A DNA stretch of 64,000 nucleotides from Branchiostoma floridae (Eukaryota > Chordata > Leptocardii > Amphioxiformes > Branchiostomatidae), in the NCBI RefSeq assembly GCF_000003815.2, contig NC_049988.1:7511776-7575775 (forward strand). The letters run 5' to 3'. The notes under the pieces are model-generated. The model was not told where the DNA came from and did not search any database. It saw only the letters and a program-made list of their open reading frames with translations. Below, piece after piece: positions 23,101 through 36,500 of this stretch; the first letter of the stretch is position 1, and each line of letters starts with the position of its first letter. A program made the position numbers and the translations under genes.

Positions 23101-24022
23101 AGTAATGCAATGACCTACTTTCTCGCTTGGGGGGCTGGGATACTGTAAAAACGACGACAGTCTGACTGTCTGTCGCTCATGAAAATAAAAAAGATCGTAC
23201 ACGTATCATATATCATCATTATGACCAAGCACAATCAACTGTTGAAGCAATACATCGTAACACATTAGAGTGCAAAAGCAGCCGTCCAGACAAACTTTCT
23301 GATAACCAGAAACCCATAAAAAGTGCTCTATTCTGGTTCGGCACGTTATTTCGATTAGTGTGATTCAAATTACTGCGAGCGACAGGAGGCCCAGTGACAC
23401 CACGGGCAGTGCTGCCTACTTCACCTAGGAATCATCAGGTATGGAGCAGATGGCTTCCCCTATTCAGTGTGTACTCGTATGTGGTGTTTTACTGTGTTTG
23501 CAGGGAGGTACGGAGTATACTTTGATGCAGAAACAAAAGTACACACACTGAGATCTACATGTGGTCTCGCATGTGTTGAGCATCGGCTTTTCGACTGATG
23601 TATATAACGTTCTGACGTTCTGACGCCGGCGAACAGTGTTGCAGGGCACGCTTACCCATACAAATGGAAACATCTTTAAGCGAACTTCCGCCTTAACCTA
23701 TAACCTCCACCTGTTGCATGATCGTTACAGTCCAATACCTGCTTTTGTCCAAGAAATATTCTCTGAACAGCACAATGTTGGGGTGACCGTGTTGGGCCAG
23801 GGCTAACAGGGGCTGAAGCTCCCTGTCCGCATTCATCCTGGATTGGTCGTCACTAAGGTCCAGTACCTTCAGGGCATAATATTTGCCTTTCTTCTTGCCT
23901 TTGTACACCGTACCAAAGGCCCCGCGCCCAAGTGGCTCCGGATCCAACACATGATAGTCGCCGACCACAGCTTGATCATCATCAGAAGAAGAAAAAGAAG
24001 AAGAATCTATGAAAACATCCAT
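20187..24022 (-). CDS. Kinase B: STK35/PDIK1L-like Ser/Thr kinase with canonical HRD
   Basis: Four coding exons join in phase: 24022-23739, 21662-21440, 20991-20819 and 20454-20187, giving 315 residues. A Ser/Asp-rich N-terminus ([10 protein letters not shown]) precedes the kinase domain. The glycine loop GRGAFG is at 32-37 and the ATP lysine ALK at 50-52. HRDLKPDN starts at 141, DFG is at 164-166 and WYGAPEVW starts at 192. The C-lobe LKQLILSMM...HARPIATEV follows. All catalytic residues are present. [17 protein letters not shown] and the short activation segment place it with kinase A and the STK35/PDIK1L group. The ATG at 24022 is the first in frame. Intron phases are identical to those of kinase A, so the two arose by gene duplication. 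Intron 1 (23738-21663) holds a Kolobok-like element and intron 2 a MITE. The cellular role is unknown; vertebrate relatives are nuclear or actin-associated. Confidence 0.82.
21235..21429. mobile_element. MITE hairpin, 195 bp, TTA duplication, beside a 5' splice site
   Basis: Long inverted arms of about 80 bases begin AGCCCCCTTTACAAATCAAG and end with the complement. TTA flanks both sides (21232-21234 and 21430-21432). A 3-bp TTA/TAA target is typical of PIF/Harbinger elements, though the superfamily is inferred. The element starts 11 nucleotides into intron 2 of kinase B. Confidence 0.7.
21736..22696. mobile_element. Non-autonomous Kolobok-like DNA element, 961 bp, TTAA duplication
   Basis: The termini AGGGGCATTCCACTCCAGAAG and its complement form a near-perfect inverted repeat. 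TTAA lies on each side (21732-21735 and 22697-22700). TTAA targets with AGGG-type ends suit Kolobok better than piggyBac, but no transposase is present to decide. Inside are two direct copies of a block containing CTTCAAACTTTTTTGT and GCGATAGTTAC (about 22144 and 22430). It is in intron 1 of kinase B. Confidence 0.65.
22220..22322. mobile_element. TAGCCTGG-type hairpin MITE nested in the Kolobok-like element
   Basis: It begins TAGTCTGGTATCCAGCC and ends with GGCTGGATACCAGGCTA. The arms are about 47 bases with a tiny loop (CGCA region). The flanks AGAAATTG and ACAAATTG match at 7 of 8 bases, suggesting an 8-bp duplication. It shares terminal sequence with the elements at 28270-28365 and 30671-30948. 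Confidence 0.65.
22780..22940. repeat. Fragments of the octamer-bearing dispersed repeat
   Basis: Two blocks with CTCATTTGCATAAATTAT (about 22808) and ATTTATGCAAATGAGGACC (about 22908) match the paired octamer segment of the 16-kb tandem repeat. They lie in intron 1 of kinase B. Confidence 0.45.
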
Positions 24023-25729
24023 TCTCCAATTATCACTCTTTAACTTTAATAGATCTGATTACAACTAGCTAGTTACTGGGAAATACGATTAGATGCGCGG
24101 ACAGTTGCACTGAAACTGTCTGCTGGGCGGGCTGCCGTGAAAGTGAAACGTTAACTGTCGATTTCAAATTAATAATGTTGAAATCCCCCCAACTTCGATC
24201 ACGAGACAAGTTTTCTGACTCGCTATTGGCCTGCCATGCCCTGGTGATGAATAAATCATGCACTTGACCGGGCTGGTAAATTGGGTTGAGAGACAACATA
24301 AGACAGCCAAACGCAAATAAAGTTGAATGAATCCAAGATATGAAATAACTGCAACATATCATAGAGACCTAGTACCGGACGCTCGCAAAAATAGAACGAG
24401 GAACTAAGTGTACTTATAAAGTACTTTACTATGATTTGTATTACAACATTGCTGCGATAGTGTAGTCTTGACTTTTGAACGTCAACTTCGTGACGTGTCA
24501 TCGGTGCGTTTACTAGTATATGCCATCGTCTACACAAACTAATTACCTGTACACACGCAATCTAGTGCACAAAACCTGAGCTATGATATTATACGTTTCC
24601 ACTCATTGTTAAGTAGACGTACCTTGCATCTTGGGCAAAGTGAAAGGAGGCATCCTTACACAAGATTATAAGAAGACACATTATTACTTGACTTTAAGGG
24701 AAGAAGCAAAAACTCTAAATCAACGGACATTATTTGCCTCTCGGTGTTACACATGTATTTCAAAACATTAATGCTTTACTGTTGTATTTTGGACAGATAT
24801 CCTCGGAACTTCATCCATTCATTCATCTTGATCCATACCTTTGGCTTCAGCTGATCTACAGGTGTGTAAAAACTTCTATAATGCACCAAAGATGCAAGGT
24901 TCATTTCTGATGCTAATGTGCCAGTGAGCATGGCTAATGGGAGAAAATAGTGTGATAAATAACACTAGTGACTAATCAACTACGTACATACATATTTGTA
25001 TGGTACAATGACAATGTGAACTATTCTCAGATTTGACTTCTTCTTTGATCTGTCCCACATCCTGTATGATAGGATTTTGTGCTTTTAGTAGAAATATAGT
25101 TTTTGGTAAAAGTTCCGAGAAATTGTGGCAACTGTTTGAAATAATCTGTTTCTTTCAGTTTCATACTAATCATAGTGAGCGTACAATGACTAATAAAATG
25201 TATTACATGTCTTGTATGTTCCCAACTGTAGTCACAAAATGTGGTGGCAGTGAATAGTTGTAGCTGGATCATTTGTGACTTGGTATTGCTAAGAAGTTAG
25301 CATTTTACATTTTACTAAACTCAACCATACTGTACTACTGTAGAAAGTTTTGAGTTCAGTAGGATTTCATTTTGTAATAAAAATAGGAGGGAAAATTCTA
25401 CGATTCGAAAACATTGAACATGAAATGACTGAAAATATTTTATGATTTAAGGTATCCTGGAAGGCTATGTACCTAATGTAAGGCCACCACGATAATTATT
25501 TCACAGCCTACAGTACTTCAATAGAATCCCATACCCCAGTTCTTTGTGCATTTTACACTATTAAACAGATGGTATCAAATATATATTACCAAACAAAGAC
25601 CTAACATAGTTTATAACTGTACATGTAGTTGTGGACACACACATACATTTCCCAACTTGCACACAATTCATACCATACTTCTTCACACATACATGTATCA
25701 CACCAAACTTGGACAATTCACAACATAGA
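24023..25729. other. Upstream region of kinase B and spacer to PIP4K2
   Basis: No exon or RNA gene is recognised. There is no CpG-rich promoter block near the kinase B start. Most of the stretch is AT-rich intergenic sequence, and its right part may be the far 3' UTR of PIP4K2. Confidence 0.35.
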
Positions 25730-25735
25730 TTTATT
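25730..25735 (-). promoter_or_regulatory. Possible polyadenylation signal of PIP4K2
   Basis: This is the nearest AATAAA I can find on the minus strand downstream of the PIP4K2 stop, about 1.8 kb away. It would imply a 3' UTR of that length (25.7-27.5 kb), a stretch with no recognisable exon. A variant signal closer to the stop cannot be excluded. Confidence 0.3.
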
Positions 25736-27528
25736 TAACATAAAAACTCACTCATTCCTGCAATTGTACAAATCTGCCTCTCTACCCTCCTTCAGGGTAA
25801 ATTCAATCCTCTGTCTATGAACGACTATTATAGAAAAAACATAGTTCGCCCCCCTCCCCTTTCTAATGCCCTGGTAGACTATAGATGTAGAGTTGTACAT
25901 GGGAGAATATTTGTAGTTAAATCTCTACTAACAATTGGTAGAGATTATTTCATTCAAATGAAGAACCTTTACTGTAACCTATTCATGTCACACTTGTCTG
26001 AAAACCTAGGAAATACACTGAGCGTATATGCTGCGCTTGTGACGTGTTGTTTTCATCCAATTTGTGACCAAAATTGCAACATAATTTATCTTCTAACAAT
26101 GTATATATATCTGTTACCCTACACAGTTGCTGTACATGGTTAAAATCATCAGAGGGCTTTTTTTTTCAGGAATTTTCCTGAAACCTATCCTCAAATGTCT
26201 AATACAAAACAAATACACTGATGAGCTGGGTAAATGGGGCTACAATTGCCACAATAGGGTTGAATATGAAAGCTAGGACTGTCATTGTTTTCTTAAGCCA
26301 TGGCAAATGCAATGCCTTGATATTTTCTTGGATTTTGAAGGAACAAAAAAGATTGATTTTGGTGACCTGAAATTTTTTGTTGTGGACTTTTGATTCCTTT
26401 ACAACTTCATTTCTAATAGAACATAAATTGCCTGTAAAATTTGAATTATTTCCTTGCAACAAGTTTACCTTTTTCAAATTTCATATCCTCTTCTTCAACC
26501 TTTTCAAAGACATCCAACTCCAAGGCCCTTATTAAAGACAAAACTTTCAGTAAATTTTAAACACAGACTAATTAAATATACAATAGACTCCAGGCATCTT
26601 CAAGAGTATTCAATGATGCCCATAACAAAATTTCTGTGAAAAGCTTTGATTAAACCCATTAGGCATTCTGTTTGTTTGTCAAACATTTTTTTTTCTGAAG
26701 AAATGTTTTGTCTGTTAACCCAGCATTGAATGTATCCTCTTGTTTTTAGCATGTTCATGAACCTATCATACTTGTAGCATATTGTACTTCTTCCCTAAAG
26801 TGTACTACATGTATTTAGCATTGTGTTATAACTGTCTTAACTGGACATGGATAAAGGCCATAGTTTCATATCCATTAACTACATCTACATGTATAGATAT
26901 TTTCTTTCCCATCTCATATAAATTTTTGTAGCAACCAGAAGAGCTTTCCTATGGTTGTGGAGTAATTGTATTGTTACTGCGTACAATTATACTGACTTAT
27001 ATAATTGTACATAGTGCAATATACTAGTACGTGTACATGTCAACATGTAATACGTTTGTTAGAGGTCAGGGAGGTGAAAGGTGACAAGTCAAAGGTCAAG
27101 CCCATGTTGAGGAGTGCTCTTGTCAAGGTCAAGTAAATGGTGACTGCCTTCTGTCCAGCAGCTCCCTCTATCAGGATGACATCAAACTGCAGCAGACTAC
27201 ATGTGACTATGGGCTTCTGTGCTGGTTCATCCAATCAACACCCTGTGTGTAAGTGTGGCCTCTGCAGTTCCCCATTAAAGCCTGGAAAACAAAAGCAAAA
27301 ATGTAAAAACACAGCAATAAAACTAAAACTAAAATCTATATACAGCACCTATATACAGTAGAATAAATAAATAAATCCCAAAGAACATTCTAGCAATCAC
27401 ATCTGTCTTAGAAGATATGATTTGATATAAACATTGTTGCTAGATTATACTTTATCTCTGTTGATTTATAATTCGTAAGATTCGTGTTGATTTATAATTT
27501 ATAATTTGCAAACCACCCACCTTCAAAA

Positions 27529-30500
27529 TCATACAAGCACCTTGTCCATGAAGTCCATAAAGCGGCGGGCGTATTGTTTGGGCTTCACTGTGGAAATCTC
27601 ACTAGCTGCCTGGAAAGCATAGCACAGTCATGTTATACAAACTTCTATCATCATTGTTGATGAAGTTTAGACATCCAGGTAGTTAGATATGCAAGGTAGA
27701 TAGATGTGTGTGTTTGTATGTTAACACACATACATCGACATGCAAATAATGACCTCATCTGCATAGTCAATGTTACAAATTTATGATATGTTGGCCATAA
27801 AAGTTAACATCACTTGGTGAACGTATCAGGTTGTGCAACTGTAGTTCTGTCTGAATTCACAGTGGAGCGAATGTGAAATATAAGTTATAACCACAGTAAA
27901 CCATATACAGATTTACAGTATATGCTGTATACTTACTCCGTGTTTAACTGTCTTGGCTGCGTGCGCTGCTCTCTTTTTGGCATCGTAGGACGTGAGGATG
28001 TCGATCAGACCCATGAAGTAGATTTCCTTCTTGGGTGCATCTGTAAAGTAGGGACCAACAGACCCTATATAGGAGCACCGTTTATCAAACTATGTATCCA
28101 TGCAAGTACAATTCACAGGCAAAGCTTTCTTTAAACATTCATCCAAATTAAATGGTGTATCTGTATCTAGCTTACTACTTGCACTGCTAGTACTATTGTC
28201 TTTTCATGCAACAGACAAACCTTTCAGGCTGGTAACATAGAATAGTGATATTCAAAGCCATGCAACAAAGTAGCCTGGATACCAGACCCCAGGCCGATCT
28301 CAAAAATATCTATCGTGTGGGGATAGATATTTTTGAGATTGGGCTGGGGTCTGGTATCCAGGCTAGCAACAAAAGTACTTGATCCAGTAACATTCATACG
28401 AAACCATTCCATTGTAAGGTAGCATTTGCAAATGCACATTCAGCAGTGTAGACAGACAAAATGTTTCAATCCATAACAGAAGCATATATTTCATGTACAG
28501 TAACTGGATATGAGATTGAAACTAACCATTTGCACTTTTGATTGCAAAGGCCTCCCTCTCTTCCACATCATAGTCCTCGAAGTCCTTGATCCGCGGGCTG
28601 TCGGGGGGCGTGGCACACTGTCCGCCGGAGTCTTCTCCGTCCTCGTCGTCCCCGCTCTGGTTCTCCGTCTCCATGTCCTCTTGTTCCGCCCGCTCAACAT
28701 CATGCACCCCCAGCAACAGGCTGTAGTCCATGAGGTTAAGGGTCACAAGAAACTGTGGAGAGCAAAGGGCAAAGGTTAAAGGTGAAGGATTCAGCATCAA
28801 CATCATGCACCCCCAGCAACAGGCTGTAGTCCATGAGGTTAAGGGTCACAAGAAACTGTGGAGAGCAAAGGGCAAAGGTTAAAGGTGAAGGATTCAGCAT
28901 CAACATCATGCACCCCCAGCAACAGGCTGTAGTCCATGAGGTTAAGGGTCACAAGAATCTGTGGACAGCAAAGGTTAAAGGTTTCAAGTGAAGGATTCCG
29001 TATCATGATCATGCAACCTCAGCAACAGGCTGTAGTCCATGAGGTTAAGGGTCACAAGAAGCTGTGGAGAGCAAAGGGCAAAGGTTAAAGGTGAATGTTT
29101 AAGAATGTTCAACTTCATGATCATGCACACCAGCAACAGGCTGTAGTCCATGAGGATAAGGGTCACAAGAAACCATGGAAAGCAAAGGGCAAAGGTAAAA
29201 AGTAAAGGAGGTTAAGGGTCATAAGGACTGGGGAGAGCAAAGGTAAAAGGTGAAATGAAGAGTTGACAAGGATGGGCAGGGGCTATGGAAGGTGAAGGTT
29301 CTACCTATCAGGTGAAGTTTAGGCCTCATGAAACTGGTGAGTGCAGATTTAACCACTCATGAGAAATTGTATACAGTCAAAGACATGGCAATAACAAACA
29401 GCTCCAGAGAAAAGACTTACATGAAAGCAAACGAAATGAGGCAAACTGAAGGTTTCATTTCTGATATCAAAACCGAAGGCTTCACTTACATCCGAATCTC
29501 GCTTCAGGATCCCCAGTAGCCTCTCCTTCTGTGTCTCCCCGATTTTCAGTGTTTCTCTCTCCTTTACAAAGTCATTGTCTTTGTATGTGGGCAAGTCTTT
29601 TGCCTGGGAGAAAAATGGTACTAACGTTACTGGAGTGAAAATACTGGCAAATGTACTGATACAGCTAAGTGCAGGAAAATGTTGAGTTGACCAAAATGAT
29701 CATTTCATTGAACTCTACGTTAAGTATGTAAGAGACTAGGCGTAACCAGTGCAGAATTTGTCAAGCTTCTTTTTTCCTTCTTGGTTCTTTTCTAATGATG
29801 AAATCAAGTGTACATGTATGTAATACTTTAACTTTGTATATACAACAGGTACTATCCTTTCAAAGTATGGACTTCCTGTATTGTAATTTTCTATTAAAAA
29901 TTCATTGACATACACCAGTACACAACAATAAATGGAAAAATGCCTCCGCCACTGAGGTGTTGGCAAGAAAAGAACTACAGACCCACCTTTTCTTTATCAC
30001 TGGCTTGTCTGTCTACTGTAGAGCCCTGTAAAAACAGAGAAGATGTGAGGGGAGAACTTTCGAGTTGAAGACTTTTCTCTCTACTTTGAGGGATTTTAAG
30101 ACTTTTATTTGAAAATCCATTAGTGACGTGTCCTAGGGCATGCCACAAATCTTCCTGGACTTACTCAGTGTACAAAATACTTTTCTGAGCCAGGTTGCAC
30201 AGTGTGCAACCTGGGGTAAAAACTAGGTTGCACAACTGAATTTCAACTTGCACCACCTACAATTCACTAATTTCTGGGGAGAAAAAAATGTACACATGTA
30301 CAATACATACATATTTGGCTGATATGAAATGTGTGCAAGTGGGTATTTTGCACGCTGCTTACTGTTTGAAACCCTTCCCCTTAGTAATACATAATGCAAT
30401 CTCTGGGCCTACAACAATCAACTGTGGCTGTTAAATGTCCTCCATATTGAAAGTCTTACCACAATAACTAAGGTCAAAGTTACAAGTATATAAAACCTAA

Positions 30501-33500
30501 AGCATTCATCCTCAACTGAGGTGAAGTACAATGCCTTTTCCTGTAGCTAGTGGTTCAGCAATGCGGATTTGTCACATTTTGGCCAAGCACACCCAGTCAC
30601 CCTTACTGTTCTCAATAAGTGTGTAGGGTTCTTTTGCATACAGAGGTTTGACACTTGAAGCTTATGCTTCATAGCCTGGGAGCCATCCAAAAAGTAGTTC
30701 GCTCCGGACCCGGCATTTATCATACACTATTTACAGTCGCTTCTCACTGTGACATTCATTATACACTATATACAGTCGCTTCTCTGCTGTTCTGTCTGGG
30801 AACTTTGACCACGTTAGCACTCTAGAACCCATTCCTTTAATTCGCTCATTAACTGACGTAACCACCAAAAAGTTTGAGCATACAGGTCTCCAGAAGGTAG
30901 CAGGAGCAAACATAGGAGCGAACTACTACCTGGATGGTACCCAGGCTATATGCTTCAAGCTCCCACCAGATTTACCACATTGCCTGAAATGACAAATGCT
31001 ATCACAACACTAAAATCAGAAAATGGACTTCAAACTTGGAAAGAGAGTGATTTTGCTGACCTTCAAGTCATACTTGATGTGAACGTTGAGTTTGTGGCTG
31101 AATATGTTAGCCATGACGACCAGGTACGTCTCCGTGCCCTCTACTGTCAGTCTGTACATGCCCAGGTAGTGGGGGAGTAGAGTTTCACTGTGGTTTTCCA
31201 CAATATGCTGAAATATACAACAATGCATGGCAATCTTCAGGTAATGAAGAATTTAAGAATGATACCTGTATCTTAAAAGTAGTGTGGTACAGTCCATTAA
31301 AACATTTGTTGGTTGTCTAATGGTTACTCTCAAAGCAGAGGTCTGCCTTGTTTACTACCTGGTGTAATAAATGGAAACAGGTTTTAAAGAAATTGTTATT
31401 TTTAGTAATAAGCATAACAAACACCATTATCGGTTCATTTTTTCAATATTTGCTGTCGGACAGACGACGACACTGTGGCACTGCACTCAAGTTTTAGTAA
31501 CTTGTTTTAAAAGTGCCACATACATCTACATCTACATTGCTATTTCTGCCAGATAACCTCATCAGGGGCAAAGTAGGGGGGAACATATAAAGTACAGACA
31601 GAAGGTAAAGGTAGTATTTTACCTCCCCAACCGAAGTCAGGAACCCATTACGAGTCCAACACTACCAGTTACGCCGTACATAACGCCACATCACTGAGGT
31701 TTGTGACCTACGGACTCTTGTTCCTGCAAGCCAAAACTTGCGTGTATATCTTCTTGCAGATTTAGAACCTACCTGATGATACTGCTTGAGAAGATGATGC
31801 ATCTGTGCTACTTCTTCGCTCTCTATCGTCTTGATGACGTAACGTTTGTCGTAGGACATGAGAAATCTGGCGCCACTTCTACCGGGAGAGTCCGTGTTCA
31901 CCGGCTGCGATCTAGTCAACGAATTCTGGGGAAAAAGTAATGGAAGAAATCAACAAAGTCTGTAAGCCTTAAATCAAACTTCTATACAAAATCAAGATTA
32001 ATTTTATTTCAGTTTTAGCATATACTTTTACTTTGGTTCTTAAAGAGAAACCATACATACTGCAAGCTTTTCTGTCAGCTTTGGATACTTTACACTCATA
32101 CTACAACAGTACAAGTTGTGACTTTTAGGCATACTGGTACTCCCTTCCAAGGCCATATATAGTAAATGTAGAAGAAACACCAGAAATCCCTTACCATGTA
32201 GTCAACATCATCTATGTTGAATCTCTCTCTTATATTCTTGAACACCAGCGGGCAGTATTCTTTCACTTTAAAATGGCTCGGCAAGTTTTCTCTGAAATAT
32301 AAAAAAAAACAGACTCAGTGAACATTACACGATAAAGGGATGTCCCTGTAGCTCAACTGGTAGCAGCCTCACAGTTGGTAGACCTTAGTGCAATCCTTTG
32401 GCACATCGGTTTGGTCTACCCGCCTTTTGGAAGTGACAGTGAGAAACCTTCAGACGAACCATCGCCTACCGTGGACCCACCATCTGAAATAGCCTACCAC
32501 CAGACATACGCACAGCCCCAACTCTGGCTTTCTTGAAGAGACTCTTAAAGTAGCAGAAATGACCGAAATGAACAGACTTGAATCATGTAGCAGCTCTCAC
32601 TATTGTGCATTTTGTACTATGTATATAAAATTGTGTATATAAACTCATTGGAATTTTAAACAATATAAACTGTAACGTTATATACTTTGTCTGACCCTTG
32701 CCTCTTCCCTCATAACCTCAATGAAAAGTGGCTTGTAGGCCTATTTGAGCTTTCATGTATGAACAAAGGTTCAAAACAACACATAGTAGGGACCCTGTGG
32801 TCCCAACTTCTCTTCTTTGAAATTCTGGATGCAGCAATGCATTTTGTCATCTCCAAGGATCAAAAAAGTCAACTTTGGCAAGGATGAATGTCTACGTTAG
32901 TAACCTACGTCAGTGTTTCTTTTCCAAAGCTTTATTAGACCAGAGCTAAGGCACAGCCCTCATTAGTGTGGAGTAACAAATTGCTAGCCTAATTGACCTG
33001 CTCTCTTTCATCTGTTTTCTTCACAAATGAGTTGGAGGTAAAGCTTCCACAAGCTGGGGGGAATCAATACCTTCCTAACATGAGTAATCTGCATGTTTTT
33101 TGTACAGATGGCATCCACAAATTAACCAGTGAGTTGGTGAGGGGAGAGTATGGGAGCCACTGTAAACTAACAAGGCTAATACTCAGGCTTTCCACTAATT
33201 GGCAATGCATTGGACCCCGTTCACACTCAAAAAAATGAAGCGGCTTCAACGTCGAAGCCGCTTCAATGGGCAAGCCGCTTCAAAAAAATTACGTTCACAC
33301 TCATTTCAGACAATCCGATTAATCGCACACAATTCCGTACCTGGACTTCAGGTACTTTTTTACAACATTGTTTGTAGGTTTTCTCAAACCCACTCTTAAT
33401 AGTCTTATATCATAATCCAGAGAGAAAGCTGTTCAAAGATATGCTTGTTTTTTGTGATTTTGTTTTAGCTTGCTGTGTTTCCTCTCTCTTCGCGTGATAA

Positions 33501-36500
33501 AAAAAGCTTTGTTTGCTTCCCATTCCACTTGCCTTGACCCTACAGCGATTTTTTTTCTTTCCAGACATTATCATTGGGCACAAAAATCAGTAACGTGAGC
33601 AAACCTGTCAGTGTGGCGTGTGTTCCTGCTCCCGATACCTGGATATATAACCTCCAACAGGGGGCAAATCGGAAATTTGCATAGAATCTATCCCGCGTTG
33701 CGTTCACACTCGCGATTTCAGCCAAGCGGCTTGTTCACAAGTGTCTCAAACTACCTCTCAGGGAAGGATTGAAAACGAGCCGGATCGGTGAAAATCCAAG
33801 CCGCTTGGAGCGTTCACACTCAAGAAAACGATCCGGATCAAGCGGCTTCGACGTTGAAGCCGCTTCATTTTTTTGAGTGTGAACGGGGTCTAAGAAAGAG
33901 CTATGGGTTGTTGCTTGAGATTTGTCATTTTCCCCCCACTAATTACACATAACTAACTGACATCTTTATAGAATTACTCTTCTTATGGTCCTATTGGTTG
34001 AATTTTGCAGGAAAAGGACGTTTTCGCTGTGTTTTGAATTTGTGGTTGAAACAATTCTGTTGTACCTTTGTACATGTAATTACAATCGGAAAGATGTACT
34101 GTATTTGTAGTTTCATTAACTCTTGCACAATCTTATACCATCTCTCCTGCCTTCTTCAGAACAAATGACCCACCACTTTGGTCATGTGATCTAATGGACA
34201 TGTGACTAAGGTCATAGGTCATAGGTCAAAGGTGTCTGCACCACTGTCCTGTTGGTTTGTGGTGGTGGCATTATTAGTCCATGGGCCAGAGGGGTTTTTG
34301 GTACCACCGAAAGTGCTATCATGGATTTTTTTGTATTAGCAGTGTCCAAAGTTTATTTCAAGCTATGATAACCAGTTGTCATGCACAGCTTTCTGACTGT
34401 AATCACGTGACCAAGTGACGTCATCCAAATTAACCTGGCCGTTAGGTCATTTATTGAAAAGGACGGGATAAATATGTAAAAGATCAATAATTTTCAGTGA
34501 AAATTGGTTGATAGGTGAAAAACACCCCAAAGATTACAAAGTAGTAAGTTTTTTGTCAGTATTTAGTATCTTGAGGAAGTTATGAGTCTCCAAAGGCTAA
34601 TTTTGGGGGTAATTTTTTATTATATGGGATATTATGATAATGCAAACAAATGATATAAAAAGGATATTCAAATAGAGAGGTGTGAAATGTTACTTACTTG
34701 TTGAAGTACTGATTGTCCACCTTGACCTTGCTGTAGGCCTTGAAGTCGTCAGGCATGAGCATAACGGGGATGTTGATGTGGGACAGCTCTTGTATCTATG
34801 GCAACGGCACAAACAACATTCCATCAAGCAGGAGAAGGATAACAGGAAATTAAAAAGTCACATTCTGAACTTATCATTCTTCATAGTAGTCCCCAGTTTG
34901 CAATTCAATGCTGCTATTCTTTGGATATTTTGTAACATCTATTCATTGTGTATAAATGTATCAACTTTGCTCATGTTTTCAGTGACATATGTGGTTGGGC
35001 GTATTTGTTTGTCTGTTTGTTTGTGGACAGCATAACTTGAGAAGCTGTGGCTGGATTTAGTTGACATTTGGTAGGTAGGTACTGGAGTTGGTCAAAATAA
35101 TGTGAAGATCGATTATGGGCCTTCTGGCAGCCTCCTATTTTACTGCAGTGGAACTTCTGGTTCTGATATCTTGTGTTCTGGAGATACTATGGTCATCATT
35201 CCTGAGAACACTAGAATATCAAAAAGCAGCACCTCTGATCTGAGGAAAATTCTAACTGTTAACACAAAATCATAAGCCTGACATATGTACATATAGTTGT
35301 TATACCCTACAACAAAAGTACACTGAGGAAATTTACTCATTTCACATACTCCCCTGATTGCCCTGATATTGATTGAGCCCTGGGCTTTATTGAAATTGCC
35401 ACCTCGGAACTGAGAGAGATTGTAGACTTGACATTGACAAATGACACACAGGATGGCATGCCACTTCCCTCATTAGGCCGGGGTAAATCATTATCCAGGG
35501 TATCATCACAAACTTTCCACATAAGCTTTCACACATGACAATTTTTTCATGGTATTAACTATAGGAATGGCTTTGGAAAAGTCTAAAGTAAAAATGTAAG
35601 TAGAGCCTTGTAAAATGGGAACTATTCTTACCTCCATGAAAAATGGAGGTATAGTTTTTGGTGTGTCTGTCTGTCTATCTGTTTGTTTGTCTGTCTGTTT
35701 GTGTTTCTAGATATTTGTGGTCAGCATAACTCTCTAACCTCTGAATGGATTATAATGACATTCGGTATGTGGGAATGGAATGTGAAGACAAAGGTCAGGG
35801 GCAATTTTGGCCCCCCTAGTATGTGACCTTGGTACTGCAGCAGACCATTTTTAGTATCTTTTGACCTGGACATGCTATGGTCTTGGTTTTTTTGGTGGCA
35901 GATAGCTTGTGATATAAGGGAGAAGTGATGTATGTTTGGGCCCCCTTGCAGCTTGCTCTGGAACTGCAGGGGCATTTTCTATTCCTATATTTTGTAACAA
36001 GACTCAAAATACTGTGACAAGGGCACCTGGCAGTCTGCAGTCAAGACATCACATGTCTGTGCATTGTGCAAGCACGTCCAATTCCCGCGAGATGGGAACA
36101 ACAGACGATTAACCGGATAAAGACTTTCTTGTACAATACCCAATGATGTAATCCCAGAGAGTTGCTAACAATGCCTGTATTGACGTATTTCCTCCCCTGG
36201 GCGATGGTGATAGGACAATGCCATCGGCCAACAGTCTTGTGACAGCAGGCCATAGAAACTTTACTGTACTGAGGACATCTGTGTAGGCATCGATCTTGGC
36301 TAGTTTCCCAGAAAATAAAGACTGAGGGCACCGAATAAAACCTATACATTATGATACCACCTAAAATATACCCTGCATATGCAGGTTAGTGCAGGCATAA
36401 TTGGAGCTGTGCATGTATTTCCTATGTCTTTCTGAACCTGTAAAAAGTATTTACAGGTTCATTGAACTGGGAAAATTCTCCTACCTCTTTTCAACAAGCA

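Noticed and set aside
25817..26143. 108-codon plus-strand frame opposite the PIP4K2 3' flank
   Set aside because: It has no Kozak context, domain or splice signals and lies in AT-rich sequence that may be 3' UTR of PIP4K2 on the other strand.
28711..29262. Extra cassette exons of PIP4K2
   Set aside because: The copied units have acceptors but no adequate donor after GGGGGTGCATGATG, so they cannot act as separate exons. At most they are alternative acceptors.
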